From Ampelocalamus luodianensis (taxonomy: Eukaryota; Streptophyta; Magnoliopsida; Poales; Poaceae): a stretch of 64,000 bases of DNA. The notes under the pieces are model-generated. The model did no database searches. It worked only from the letters and a program-made list of their open reading frames with translations, and was not told where the DNA came from. The stretch spans positions 11,532,001 to 11,596,000 of the forward strand of contig CM070633.1 of assembly GCA_036346255.1 (NCBI GenBank). Reading direction: 5' to 3'. The position numbers and the translations under genes are program-made. Shown here piece by piece: positions 11,665 through 24,452 of the stretch (the stretch's first letter is position 1; every line of letters starts with the position of its first letter).

Positions 11665-12036
11665 CAGATCAAACACCCGTTTATTAAGTGATATTCCATC
11701 TGCAGTGGGAATTGATGCAGTCTTGCACTCCTAATTGCAGTTTATTTCTCCGACTGATACAACTATTAAGTGATATTCCCTATCTGTCTTTCTTTATTTC
11801 ATCCATACATCGTACAATCATACTATATATGTACAACTACATTCGCAATCCTGTATAGTAATGGATGTAACCTCTATATCTTTTTTTTTTAAAAAAACTT
11901 AATGTTGCCTACACGCCCGTTTGAACGCTCACAGGGCTCTAGTTTATATGATGTTCGGAACTCACTGTGGTTGAGTAGGAATACATTATGTTGGTACTGT
12001 TTGCAATTATCGATCTTTAATATTGGTTATGCCAAT
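11665..12036. other. No gene seen
   Basis: AT-rich, non-repetitive sequence with a T/A run at 11881-11897. A 15-base phrase, TATTAAGTGATATTC, occurs twice (about 11680 and 11766). I see no coding or element signature. It may be the 3' flank of the fragment before it. Confidence 0.4.
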
Positions 12037-12621
12037 TGTCGGTGTTTTAGAACCGATTTTACGTAAAGATTGTTTGATTCAGGGGGTCTCCACAATTGAT
12101 CACGCAGACAGAAAAGACACAGAGATTTTTATACAGATTCAGGCCTTCTCCAGAGAGAATAACAACCCTACTCCTGTGTGTATTGTATTGGGTATCCTGG
12201 TTACAATCAGTGGAAAGACTTGCGCTAATATTGCTATTGATTGCCTCTCAAAAAGTCCCCCCATTCCTCTCTAAAAGAAGTTTATTTATAGTACGTGGAG
12301 AGGGAGGTTGTCGTTCCAGGTCAGGAGGCGCTCCATTATTCCCTTATAATGAGAGTAATCACCAGAGCAGTAACCTCCTCACGTTGCCTGACGGTTATCA
12401 ATCAGAGATAATGGTGAGTTACCTGTAGTTATTCCAAAGAATAACTACGTATCTTGACTGCTCAGATCTCACAGTTAATAGGGCCTACTTGCGAGTGGAC
12501 CCAGTTATTTGTGGAGAAGTCGTGGCAGGACTGGTCATAGAAGAACTTACGACCAGGGGGTAGTCGTAGAAAAGCTTACGACTAGGTACTGGTCGTAGAA
12601 AGACTTATAACCGGAGGTAAT
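12037..12621 (-). repeat. T0 (Tat-type) LTR, left part
   Basis: Starts TGTCGGTGTTTTAGAACCG, a start typical of Tat-lineage gypsy LTRs in grasses (family knowledge). Its right part contains three of the palindromic GTCGTAG...CTTACGAC units described under 59425-59830. The LTR is interrupted at 12621 by E and continues from 59425 after the GTAAT duplication. Orientation is inferred from the antisense gene of T0 on the plus strand, by analogy with T1. Confidence 0.6.
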
Positions 12622-13479
12622 TGATGAACCACGGAGGTCCTGATTTGGCCCGATCTTTCGATGAGAAGATAAATTCGGTAGTAGTCGTTCAACTCTCAAG
12701 ATCTTGGCTACGAACTCGCAAGGCCCGAAACCACGCAATCGCTGAACTAATCGACAAGTCATTATCAACCGTGCACGAATACCCGGATGACCTGACCACG
12801 AAGGTCGATTCCTACATACACCGAAGAAGCACGCAAGAACAAGATAAAGCAATCTGAAATTGCAAATGGGAATTGAAATATTTGAATTGAGTTGGGATTC
12901 TGAATAAAGATCTTAATTGGGTGGTCTAGTCGACACACGCAAAAGATACAAGTTGCAACGAAGGCAAATAAAACATAAACAAAATCCAAAGAAAACTAGA
13001 GGGGTGCGGCCTCCTTATATAGGGGAGGGGGAGCCGCACATATCCAAGAGCTAAGGGGGTGGACTATTCATAGATACTGTTCATGTGAACAGTATAGCCA
13101 TGAATAGTGTGGTCCAAGGGGGGGTGGCCAAGGAGGTGGCCGGCCCAAATAGGTTACAAGGCCAAATTTGGCCCAAACAAGTGATGCAACACCTTCTTTC
13201 GATGATTACGGCGTGCAAAGAAGGAATTTGGAGGTGAGGTCAGATCCGTTCGAAAGAAGACTATATAAGCTTTCAATCAAGTACTCGTGAACCTCAAACG
13301 GAATTTGTATGCGAAAGTTATGCCTATTTGAAGTCAGGGCTGTCTCCGGAGGCCGAACTGGATTCCAGAACGTGTCCAACTTGAACTCTTGCTTAGCTTG
13401 GACACAAAGTGACATGGAAATCTTCCTTATACCATGGCGTGGAGTAGCGCTTGTATCCGGAGGGTTAATGTCCTCATCA
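12622..13479 (-). repeat. E LTR, 3' side
   Basis: TGATGAACC...CCTCATCA, 858 bp, nearly the same sequence as 58562-59419. A pyrimidine stretch at 13480-13492 (TCCTCCCCTTCTT) is the polypurine tract on the minus strand. Confidence 0.9.
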
Positions 13480-13649
13480 TCCTCCCCTTCTTGCATTTGA
13501 GTCGTCCTCGACTCAAGCTCATCCTCCAATTCCAAGAAAAGCCTCAAAACTTGTAGCAATGCATGCTCATCTTTCTGCAAAATGTTAGCAACAGCAAGTG
13601 GCAAAGAAATAGAGAAAGCTTTGGAAATTATAGGTGATTGTGCATACAT
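13480..13649 (-). pseudogene. E accessory frame, C-terminal part
   Basis: The minus strand is open from 13649 through this segment and on into the LTR. It reads a hydrophobic stretch (ISLPLAVANILQ), then a Leu-rich stretch, then EDELESRTTQMQEG and an acidic tail encoded across the LTR boundary. The same sequence, with changes, is in E2 at 51849-52123. The EDELxSRTTQMQEG end is also the end of G1 pol. The upstream part is at 35971-36504, beyond Chr-A. Function unknown. Confidence 0.6.
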
Positions 13650-16600
13650 TGTAACAGCCCTAAGTTAGGGTTTGTATTCCAAATGTAAATTATGAGGAGA
13701 AATAAAAAACTTTTGATGTCTCATGAAGTCATTTGGAAGTTTTCCAAATTTTCCCTAAACAATTTCCAATTTTAAGATTTAATTCTTGTGAATGGAAATG
13801 GTTGTCATCAAAATTCTTGACCTTAAACTTGTGATCATCCTCTACAAGTATTTTTCCTGTCATCTTGACCATCCTAGCTACCTCTCTGAAAATTTTCACA
13901 ATTTTTAGAATTTGTTTGCTATTTCAAATGGCCAAGTCAAACCAGTTTAGAAATCTGGTCAAACCTCTGGACAGCAGCTTGTGAATTTTCTTGGGAGAAA
14001 TCTAGTGCATGAAAATTCCTGAAAAACTTACACAAGGTTTTCCTCTGTCCCAGTAAGCTCCCTTAAAAATTTCAGAATTTTTGGAGCTCGGGAGCTATCT
14101 CTAAAAATTCTCCAAACCAGCTCAGCCTTTTTAATTCAAACCCTGGAACTACTGTTCCTCGGGCTCGAACCCAACTCGAGCTCGAGTCCGACCGCGCCAC
14201 TCGGTTCAAGCCGCACCGCCTAGCTGCACCGCGCGCGCCCGATCGTTGCCAACCGTCCGATGCAAATCGAACGATCCACGTTCGCGCATGCAATCGACCG
14301 GTCCGAATGCATGCAGGGATCTCGACCGTCCGTTTTAGATCCAACGGTCAGTATTCTCTTGATCGAGTCAGACCAACTGTTCACGCCGCACTTGACTCTG
14401 GCTCGCGCCGCTTTGCTGCTGTCGCTGACGGGCGGGCCCTACTTGTCAGGTCGTCACCTACCTCGCGCCTGAGAGCCGAGTGCCGACGGCAGCGTGCATG
14501 CGCGCCACCTCGCCTCGCCGTCCATTCTCGGTTTTCTCGCGCGCTTCACCTCGGCCGCATCGTCCGCTGTTAGCCCATACCCTGGTAAGGCATTAATCGC
14601 CCGTCATCTACCTCACCAACTCGCCGCCTCGCTCCCGAGCGCATCGGGCGTTGAGGGCTCCTCCTCTCGGTTTCTCCGTCCTTTTTCCTACTTAAGGGTA
14701 CCCAAAGCTTCCTCTTCCTCTCTTTGACATCACAAAGCCATTCACTACCTTCCTTGTTCGCCTCGAGCTCAAACCAAGGGAGTGCGCGTTCTACAGTTCA
14801 CGGCCGCCGCCGCCGCGCGTGTCGGCACCACAACAGTGAAGCTCACCTTCTTCTTTGCGTCACCTGTGTTCCACGTCAGATTGTTTCCTCAACTAATTCT
14901 GAGTTTCACTCGCAGGGGGCCGTTGAATTTAGGTGTCCCTCTTCTTCGGCCGAAAGTTGGATCTTCGTCCTCATCTCCGGTGAGTTGGTTCCTAGAGTAA
15001 TTGCTCGCGCTAGCACCATCTAGTGCACTCACCCGAGCTATCTCCATCTCTCTTTTCTCCTGTTTTTGCTCAGGTTGTTCCTTCCCCGGTGACCCCTTGA
15101 TCGCCGTCGCGGTTCATCGTCGTCAGGTCATCTCCGGCAAGCTCTTCCTCTCCGCATCGTTCCGGTGAGCTCAGAGAACCATAGAGTAGCTTGTGAGCCC
15201 ATTTATTCGCTTGTAGCGTTGCCGGTTTGGCGTTGCCATTTTCACCGTAGCTTGTACTCCGCCCCTCGCCGTCGCGCCGCCTCGTCAGGTCACCTCCGAC
15301 CTGACCGCCGGTATCTTCGGGTGCGCGATAGCGTTAGGGTTCCATTTTTGTCCTTGCCCGGCACCGGCGAGCTCTCCTTCGCCGGCGAGGCGCCCGACGA
15401 AGTAACGGTCGGAACTCCTCTGTTGTCGGGCGAGCTAGCACATTTTTAGAGTACGCTGAGAATGTTCGGAAGGCGTATTCTTTGAACCCGCTATCGACGT
15501 CACCTTCCGCGGGGCTATGTCGGGGCTGACTCAGTCAACGTTTTCACTCGGGTCCACCTGTTTGTGGCTGTGGCTAGCTGGCTGTCGGTAGAAAAAGGAA
15601 TTAATGCTTTAGTTTTTCTGAAATGCTTTTCTGGTTTGCTGATAATTCAATTGAACTTAGAAAATTCATAACTATTTCAATTTTTCTTCAAATCGCATGA
15701 AACCAGTTCTATTAATTTTCATTTTAAATGTGCTATTTACTAAAAAATGGTTTCAGCTTTGTCTCTGTATCAAAAATCTGATAGTTGATTAAATGGTGTA
15801 TTATGTATTTTCCAAATTAGAAAATTCATATCTATCTCAATATTTGTCCAAATCCAGTAAATCCAATTTTGTAAATTTTCATTTTAGTATACTAATTATC
15901 AGGATAGGTTTTAGATATGTTCCTGTTCTTAAATTTTGTTAAAGAATTAAAAGATGCTTTAGGTGTATTGTTAGCTTAGAAAATTCCTACAAAATTCATA
16001 ACAAATTAAAATGAGTTGTTCTTTGTTTCTAAAATTTGTGTTAAACCATGCTCTAGCTGCTGTGTGAATTTTGTGCTCATTAGATGGTTTTGAATGTTTG
16101 AGTTTTGTCGGTGTTATTAGTTCTTATTCGTTGCTTTTGCTCGATCGATAGATTGCGACGGTTCTAGTTCTATCGAGAGTGATCCTCTGCAACAGGTTGA
16201 GCCTATTGAGCAGCAGCAGCCAGGCAAGCAGTTTGATCATGTTAAACCCCAGTATTTTGAAGTCTAATATTTTGTTTCAGCTGTATGTATGCATTGCTTA
16301 ATTTGTGTTAAATTGATTAGTTAAAACCGTAGCTGCATATCCTGTAGGTGAAATATTGATCTCTACTACCTGAGCCTAGGTTACTTACTGTGATTAGAGT
16401 TCGTTGGATGAACTCTTATCACTTAGTAGACTACGAGTTCAGTTGCTTAGCCATGCTTAGCTTCCGGTAGAATTGGGCGATCATCGACTTAGTCGATGAT
16501 CTTGATCACATAAAATTATTATTGTTCTTATGTTCCACTTGTGCTATGTCTAATTGCAAAACTAAAAATGAAAAAACGATTTAGACTTGGGCACAATGGT

Positions 16601-17818
16601 AAGTTTTGGTGTGATCTGTTGGGTGTGTGAAAAGGTGCCCGAGTCAACAAGGACCGAACATCTTGTTACACTAAACCAAGCATTTTAGCGTGCTAACCAC
16701 ACTAGAGTATATGGGACCTCTCTTGACCTAGTACTTTGGCGTGTATTGGCTCCGGTCGCAGGAGATCGCGGGAGGGATGGTGTTGGGAGCATGGTAGTTG
16801 TCCAAAAGCTTTACCCGTAAAGGTAGTTGTCTTTCGGCTTTACCATGTAAGCGTATGGATTTCTATCCATACGAGCGGCTGTAGTTAATACACAATATTG
16901 GAAAAAGTCTCGAGGACTTAGGCGTGTGGCATACCTTCTGAAGTGTGCTTTGGCTTAAAGGCGATCTGAAGTGTGGGTACAGTGGTACACCTGCAGGTTA
17001 AAACTATTCGAATAGCCTCGCCCTAGGTTATGGACACGCTTGGCAAGGTCTTCCAAGAGTTAGACTACAACATTTTAAATTAAAACTTATTGGGTGGTAC
17101 GAATCTGGGATTCGTGCTATTGTTGGGGTGACTATGGGGATAGTCACTTCTAGGTTATTTACCTTTACTCTTTTGTTATTGTTACCTTTACTGTTATTTC
17201 AACATTAAAAATGAATTGCAAACTTGCCTTCAAACTGTATTACATTGTTGCAAATAAAATTGGCTTTGTGCAAATGAAACTTATGGCTTCCACCAAATAA
17301 GCCTGCATGTAGCATATGAACAGGTTTGCTAGTTCACACGTCAGTCTTGCGAGTACAAAGACAATCTTTGTACTCATTGGCTTTGCTTAATGTTTTTGTT
17401 GCAGAGGAAGAAGGTGAGCCCCAAGGGCCTCACTTCTGTGAGTTCTGCTGCCGCTTCGTGTACGACGAGTAGGCTTGGCAGTCCGGTCAGATGCCTTGTG
17501 GGTTGAAGGCACACTGATTGGCTTTGTTTATAGCCATCTTATGGCACTTTTTGCTTCCGCTGTCGTTCTTCTGGTATTTGTGTATCTTTTGGCCGGTCGG
17601 CCTTTGCCTGTAATAACTCTGCTGTTGTTTACCTTCTCTTTGTAGTGTAATGTTTGGACTCTATGTTTGGAATGGAGTTGATGCATAATTTTGTGGCGAG
17701 GTGTGTATACTGCATTCTGGGAAGTATACATATCTCGAGGCTCGGTTTATTTGATTTGTGATGCTAGGGCCAGGTGGTTGGTTAAGCATTACAAGCCAAA
17801 TAAATTGGGGTCCTCACA
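13650..17818 (+). repeat. Chr-A 5' LTR
   Basis: 4,169 bp, TGTAACAGCCC...GGGTCCTCACA. AT-rich U3-like start, GC-rich leader near 14100-15450, AT-rich remainder. No coding content is supported: the frames at 14072-15449 have biased Ser/Arg/Pro composition. The last 613 bp closely match 35353-35965. The start resembles Chr-D (62030) more than Chr-B. Confidence 0.9.
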
Positions 17819-17821
17819 AAG

Positions 17822-17833
17822 TTGGTATCATAG
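17822..17833 (+). other. Chr-A primer-binding site
   Basis: TGGTATCATAGC, three bases after the LTR, close to the complement of the initiator tRNA-Met 3' end (TGGTATCAGAGC). One base departs from that sequence. Confidence 0.8.
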
Positions 17834-18253
17834 CCATTCTGACCGTAGTAACCCAAGCATAGTCGTCCTTAGGATATTTTAGAAAAGCTTATTTTCAAAT
17901 TATAAAAAGGTTCATGAAAACCTAGGCAGATTCTCAGATTTTACTCCTTACCTATCTTAGCTTTCCACTCTCATCTTACCCCAATTTGAGTTTTAAAACT
18001 TGGTTTCTCTCTTTCCTTTCAAAAGATAGTTACTACCGGTGGAATTAGTCTTTGGGAGAACCATAGAAGATTAGCCTAATTAAAATTTGTGGGAACGTAA
18101 GGGTAAAATGTGTTGTAAGTCTAAAATGTCTAAATTTTGCCAGTTGGCTTTGTGACTTGAAGTTTTGCATTTATTTCGTGCTGTTTTTAAACTGTTTTGG
18201 TGATTTATCGATTTCTTGCTCTCGCCTATCACTAACCTATCTTAGTGAAACAG
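17834..18253 (+). other. Chr-A leader
   Basis: Untranslated leader between the primer site and gag. It is AT-rich with no frame of note. It parallels 24054-24452 in Chr-B. It ends in a CTTAGTGAAACAG stretch directly before the gag ATG, which could also serve as a splice acceptor. Confidence 0.6.
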
Positions 18254-19250
18254 ATGGCCGGAGAACGCGTGGCGATCACCGGTGGTCATGATGAGGAGCT
18301 TCCCCCTCCTCCGACTATGGTGAGGTTCTCGCCGATCGAGCGAACCGCATGGATCGACGCGCATTTTGGAGGTTATTGCTAGAATACCTCCACTCTGCCG
18401 TGCCTCCTCCGATCCGAGGTGGCGGGCACCGCACTCGCGGGGACTTGCAGAGTTCCTCCGCACGAGCCGCCGACCTTCTCCCGCCTCGAGGATCCTCTCG
18501 ATGCGGATGATTGGTCGCGCATGGTCGAGCGAAGCTCAACATAGCTCTGCCGTGCCCAGAGAAGGCACTCTTCGCCCCACCACCTTGAGGGCGCGGCACT
18601 CTCATGGTGGGAGAACTACTCGCCATGCAGCCCGCGAGCCATGTGGTCTCGTGGGAGGAGTTCAGTCGCGCTGTCGGGCCCACATCCCCGATGGCCCGAT
18701 GAAGTCAAGAAGAAAGAATTCTCGCGCTCAAGCAAGGGCGCAAGTGCGTGACGAGCAACTGCACGAGTTTAATCATTTGGCTCGTTATGCTCGGGAGGTG
18801 GCCTCGAGATGAGGCTAGCAGGAGAAGTTTATGGATGGCCTGTCCGAGGAGCTACAGGACAGGCTGTCTATTGTGGACTTTCCCGACTTTCAGGCCTTGG
18901 TTGATAAGGCCATTGTTGCTGAGCACAAGGCAAAGGCGCTGGGTGAGTCCCGCAAGTGCAAATGGGAGGCCCATCGACCGCATAGGCCGCCTCACTCGTC
19001 CTCGGTGGGCGGCACACCAGGCCCGTTCTTTTGCTCCACCAAAGACCGAGGCCATCAGCACCGGCTCCTCGCCCACCGCAGCCGTGAGCCAGCCACGCGC
19101 GCCGCGATCCAAAGACCGGGTGGCCTCGCAATCCGGCGGCCGAGGTTACTTGTTTCGCCGCCACAACAAGGGCCATTACGCCAACGCTTGCCCTCGAGTG
19201 TTGGGAGCACCGCCCTAATGGAGGACGCGGCGGGAGTGGTCACCCACCGA
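18254..19250 (+). pseudogene. Chr-A gag, frameshifted
   Basis: Begins ATG at 18254 with MAGERVAI, as Chr-B does at 24453. Gag motifs appear in changing frames: a LEDPLDADDW-type stretch near 18490, FNHLARYA near 18770, then KFMDGLSEELQD and VDKAIVAEHKAKAL in the frame that runs from 18831. A Ser/Pro/Arg linker and a zinc-knuckle remnant near 19150-19195 (NKGHYANAC) follow. Gag would form the capsid and bind element RNA. Small shifts scatter the domain over all three frames. Confidence 0.8.
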
Positions 19251-19878
19251 CGTAAGATCATCCAGAAGGCCCAGGGTGCGAGCAGCGGTCGAGTCAACCA
19301 TCTTTCAGCCGAGGAAGCTCAGGAGGCGCCAGATGTCGTGATGGGTACACTTCTTGTCAATTATCGTCCTGCTGCAGTATTATTTGATTCTGGAGCATCA
19401 CATTCTTTTATTTCAAGATCATTTGCTGCTGCTAGTGGTCTTCACTGTGTTCCTTTGGGAGTTCCTTTGCTCATTCGCTCTCCGGGGTCGGAAATGAGAG
19501 CTGATTTAGAATATCGGGATGTTCCTATTGAAGTCAAAGGAGTGGGATTCTTGGTAAATCTCATCCTGCTCAACTCAGCAAGTCTGGATGTAATTCTTGG
19601 TATGGATTGGTTGTCCCAACACTTGGGACAGATCGATTGTGCCAAGAAGATGGTTTTTCTCACTAACCTTTCTGGCGAACAGGTTGGCTTTTCCGTGCAG
19701 CTGCAAGGGTCACACCTGTGTGCACTTGTAGCAAAGCCAGCTTTGAAGATTCAGGAGGTTCCCACCGTTTGTGAATTTGAGGATGTTTTTCCGGATGACT
19801 TGCCTGGGATGCCTCCGGTGCGAGACCTTGAGTTTGTCATTGAGTTGCTGCCCGGTACTGCCCCTATCTCGAAGGCAC
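19251..19878 (+). pseudogene. Chr-A aspartic protease and start of RT region
   Basis: Part of a frame open from 18831 to the Chr-B insertion. It holds the protease active site Asp-Ser-Gly-Ala at 19386-19397 in a VLFDSGASHSFIS context, a VILGMDWL motif near 19590, then the FPDDLPGMPP and LEFVIELLPGTAP motifs that lead into RT. The frame stops at TGTAA of the Chr-B LTR and the pol resumes at 32923. This is one of the best preserved coding stretches in the window. Confidence 0.85.
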
Positions 19879-22800
19879 TGTAACAGCCCTAGCTTAGGGT
19901 TTGAAATTCAAATGTAAAATTTTGAGGAGAAATAAAAACTTTAGTTGTCTCTCCAAATCATTTGGAAGTTTTCCAATTTTTCCCTAGCAATTTCCAATTT
20001 TCTAGAAGTTAATTCTTGTGATTGGAAATTGTTGTCATCAAATTATTAGCCTTCAAACTGGTGATCATCCTCCAAAATTATTTTTCCTATCATCTTGATC
20101 ATCCTAGCTACCTCTCTGAATTATTTCACAATTTTTAGATTTTGTTTGCTATTTCAAATGCCCAAGTCAACCCAGTTTAGAAATCTGGTCAAACCTCTGG
20201 ACAGCAGCTTGTGAATTTTAGTGGGAAAAATCTAGTGCATGAAAACCCCTGGAAAAATTTCACAAGGTTTTCCTCTGTCCCTAGCAGCTACCATAAAAAT
20301 TTCGAAATTTTTGGAGCTCTGGAGCTACCTCTAAAAATTTCCCAAATCCTCTCTGTCTTTTAAGTCAAAAACTAAAATCACTGTTCCTCGGGCTCGGACC
20401 CAACCTCAGGCTCGAGTCCGACTCGCACCGCTTGGCTCGGTCGAACCAACTAGTTGCACCGCGCGCCGATGGTCGCCACCGTCCGATGCGGATCGAACAG
20501 TTCACGTGTGCGTATGCAACCGACCTGTCCGAATGCATACATCAATCTCGACCGTCCGTTCTAGATCCAACGGTCGATGCACTCTTGATCGAGTCTAACC
20601 ACCTGTTCGCGCCGCACCGGACTCCAGTCCGCGCCGCTTTGCTTCTGTCGCTGACATGTGGGCCCCACCTGTCAGCTTCGTCCTCGTCTTCTCCGCGTCT
20701 CACCGGAGCTCACGGCCGCTCGTGCATGTGTGCCACGACGCTCGTCGCTGCCACGTCGTGGACGCGTGTTCCCCTCCGGAGAATCGCCAGGAGTCCATCT
20801 ACCCCCTGTGGTCATCCATTCTTCCTCGCATTCATTCTCGCGACTTCTCCGTCCATCTTTTAGCTTCGCCGAGAAAACCCGAGGCGGCACCACCACCTCC
20901 GCTGCTCGAGCAACGGCGACCCCGCCGTCGTGTTCCTCTTGCCTCGCCGCCTCCATTTTGCCCATCCCGAGCCTCGGTGTCGATTGCATCGCCGGGGCGT
21001 GTTCGCTGTCTCCACCTCCGGTGATCTCGGCCCGCGAGCTCATCTGCGTTCTGGTGAGTTTCTAGTTTCGGCTTTTGGTCCTTTAGGATCGCAATCGACC
21101 ACTGAGTCTAACTGTGACCTTGTTTCACTCTTTGGTGCTTCACCGAGGCTTCGCGACGCTTTCTTCTCCAAGCTCGGTAAAGCGCCGCCGTGTCAATTCC
21201 GGGAGCCACCGTCCTCCCCCATCATCAAGATCGTGGGCTTATCGTTCCCGGTGTCTCCGCGATCTCGAGGAGCTCCTTCGAAGCTTCGCCGTCAGAAGCG
21301 CCATCTCCGCGCGCACCGCACCTTCTTCTCCGCCTCCGCCGTCGTGAGCTCATCTCGGCAACCATCGGATCCGCAACACCGCCACCGAAGTTCGCGAAGT
21401 CCTGCGGGCCTCAAGGTATCGCCGCCGTCTTGAAACCCACTAGGTCGCGTGTCGGCCGCACGCCGCCGCAATCCTCGCGCACCGCCAGAAACCACCGGTG
21501 GTAATTAATTTAGCGCTAACCTCGCTTTAGCCGAGTCACCGACTTGTGGGCCTCTCGTTAATCGCGTCTAGGAAATCTTTTTATCCGCTCGTTTGTTGCA
21601 CTCGAGTCACCGCCATGTGGGTCCATAATGTCGATTAAGGATTGCGAGGTTTCAAATGCGTTTTCTATTGAGAAGCGTATTTTTGCCGGGCATGTATTAG
21701 GATTACGTTCGTTAAGCCAAGACGTATTTTAGAATACGCCCGACGTCACTTTCGCGGGTTGGTTGTTTTGGTCAAGATTTTCGCGCGCCCATTGTCGATG
21801 TGTGGGCTAGCTGGCGTAAGGTGCGAAATGGGTTGAGTGCATTATAGATTTCGAAATGATTTAGTATTTCGGTTTATGTTTTCTGTTGAGTGTTAATTCA
21901 ATTAAACTTGTAAATGCATAACTAATTCAATTTTTATCCAAATTGCATGAAACAAAGTTGTTAATTTTCATTTTGAATGTGCTATTTGCTAAAAATAGTG
22001 TCAACCTTGTCCCTGTATCAAAAATCTGTTAATTAATTTAAATGTTGTAGAATGTAATCTCCAAATTAGAAAATGCATATCTCTTTTAATAATTGTCCAA
22101 AATCAATGAACCCAATTCGGTAACATTTCATTTTCAATATACTAACTATTAGGTTAAGTTTTACACCCTGTTTCTGTTCATGAAAATTGGTTTAGTAATT
22201 AACTAGTGTTTTGATGTGTATTTAGTTTAGAAAATTCTTGGGAAATTCATAATAACTTAAAGGAATTGTTCCCTGTTTCTAAAATTTTGTTATATCATGC
22301 TTAGGCTGCTGTGTGAGTTTTGGCATGTTTTGTTGTTGTGGTATGTTGGAGTTTGCGGTGTTATCCGTTCTTATTATTGCTTTGTTCAATCGTTAGGATT
22401 CGATATTTGCGGCAACCCCAGAACGATCCTCCGCAACATATTGAGCAACAAAGAACTGTGCAAGCGGTTTGATCATGTTTATCCCAAGATTTTAAAGTCT
22501 AATATTTTGTTTCAACTATATGTATGCATCTCTTAATTTGTGTTAAATTGATTAGTTAAATCCATAGATGCATATCCTGTAGTCAAAATATTGGTCTCTA
22601 CTACCTGAGCCTAGGTTATTTGCTGTGATTAGAGGTCGCTGGATGGTCTCTTGTCACTTAGTAGATCCGGTCAAATTCTTAGACATGCTTAGTATCGGTA
22701 GAAATGGGCGGTTATCGACTTAGTCAGAACCTTGATCACACAAAATTTACTACAACTTTATGTTTCAGCATTTTTTGCTATGTTTAATTGCAAAAATTAA

Positions 22801-24037
22801 AAATGAAAACAAAAATGATTTAGACTTGGGCACAATGGTAAGACTGGTGTGATCTGTTGGGTGTGGCTCGAAAGGTGCCCGAGTCAGTTAAGGACCGAGT
22901 TACTTGCGCCACCGATCGAGCATTTTGCGTGCTAACCACACTAGAGTATATGGGACCTCTCTTGACCTAGTACTTTGGCGTGTATTGGCTCGGTCGCAGG
23001 AGGTCGCAGGAGGGATGGAGGTGGGAGCATGGTAGTTGTCCAAAAGCTTTATCCCGAGTGGGTAGTTGTCTTTTCGGCTTTACCATGTAAGCGTATGGAT
23101 TTCTATCCATACGAGCGGCTCGTAGTTAATACACAATATTGGAAAAAGTCTCGTAGGACTTAGTGTGCCTGCATACCTTGGAAGTGTGCTTGGCTTAAAG
23201 GCGATCCAAGTGTGGGTACATTGGTACACCTGCAGGTTAAAACTATTCGAATAGCCTCGCCCTAGGTTATGGACACGCCTCGGATACGCCCGTAAGAACT
23301 AGACTACAACATTTCAATTAAAATTTGATGGGTGGTACGAATCGGGATTCGTGCTATTGTTGTGGTGACTATTGGGATAGTCACTTCTAGGATGTTTTAT
23401 CTCTATTCTTTGTATTATTATCAAATCATCGTTATTTCAATCTTAAAATGAATTGCAAACTTGCCTTTAAAGCTGTATTACATTATTGCAATAAAGTTGG
23501 CTTTATGCAAATGAAACCTATGGCCTCCACCAAATAAGCCTGCATGTAGCATATGAGCAGTCCGCTAGTTCACACGCTCTTGCGTGTACAAAGACAATCT
23601 TTGTACTGTGTGCTTTGCTTAATGTTTTGTTGCAGAGGAAGAAGGTGAGCCTCGGGGCCTCACTTCGTGAGTCAGGCTTTGCCGCCGTGGGTGACGACTA
23701 GACTTGGCGGTCGGTCGGATGCCTTGTGGGTTGGAGGCACACCGATTGGCTTTGTTTATAGCCATCTTATGGCACTTTTGCTTCACTGTCGTTCTTGTTT
23801 ATTTGTGTATCTTGGCACATCGGCCTTTGTGCGTAATAACTATACTATTTGTTTATCTTCCGCTTGGTAGTGTTGTGTTTGGTCTCTATGTGTGGGATGG
23901 AGTTGATGTCTAATTTTGTACCGAGTGTGTATATGCTTTAGGAAGTATACATATCTCGAGGATCGCTTTGTTTGATTTGTGATGCTAGGATCGGTGGTTG
24001 GTTAAGCATTACAAGCCAAATAAGCGGGGTCCTCACA
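19879..24037 (+). repeat. Chr-B 5' LTR
   Basis: TGTAACAGCCC...GGGTCCTCACA. Same layout as the Chr-A LTR but a separate subfamily at the start (TAGCTTAGGGTTTGAAATTC). Frames in 20432-21504 belong to the GC-rich leader and are not supported as genes. Confidence 0.92.
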
Positions 24038-24041
24038 AAGT

Positions 24042-24053
24042 TGGTATCGAGCC
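24042..24053 (+). other. Chr-B primer-binding site
   Basis: TGGTATCGAGCC after the LTR, initiator tRNA-Met type. Chr-A reads TGGTATCATAGCC here, so a CA-to-CG type change has occurred, the pattern discussed in the findings. Confidence 0.75.
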
Positions 24054-24452
24054 ATTCTCGACCGTAGTAACCAAGCATAGTCGTCCTTAGGATATTTTGA
24101 AAGTCTTATTTTCAAGTCATAAAAGGTTTATAAAAACCTAGGCGATTCTCGATTTTATTCCTTACCTATCTTAGCTTTCTACTCTCATCTTACTCTAATT
24201 TAAGTTTTGGAAACTTGGTTTTCTCTTCACCTTTAAAAGATAGTTACTAGGTGGAATTAGTTTGGGGAGAACCATGAAGTTTAATCCAACTAAAACTTGT
24301 GGGGATAATAGGGTAAGATGTAAAGGAGTAGTTATGTGTCCGATTTTCTTTGGTCGAACTTTATCCCGCCTTGTGTTTGTTTCTCGATTGCTTTCATGAA
24401 TTTTGGGCTTTCTTGCTCTTAAATTTGTTGCTAACTTGTCTTAGTAAAACAG

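Noticed and set aside
17822..17833. tRNA-Met gene fragments at LTR edges
   Set aside because: Only the 12-base 3' end complement is present beside LTRs, as expected for primer-binding sites.
20432..21504. Several long overlapping frames on both strands in GC-rich LTR leaders (also 14072-15449, 29186-30381, 62528-63650)
   Set aside because: All lie in LTRs at the same place, are Ser/Arg/Pro/Ala-rich, change frame between copies and match no family.
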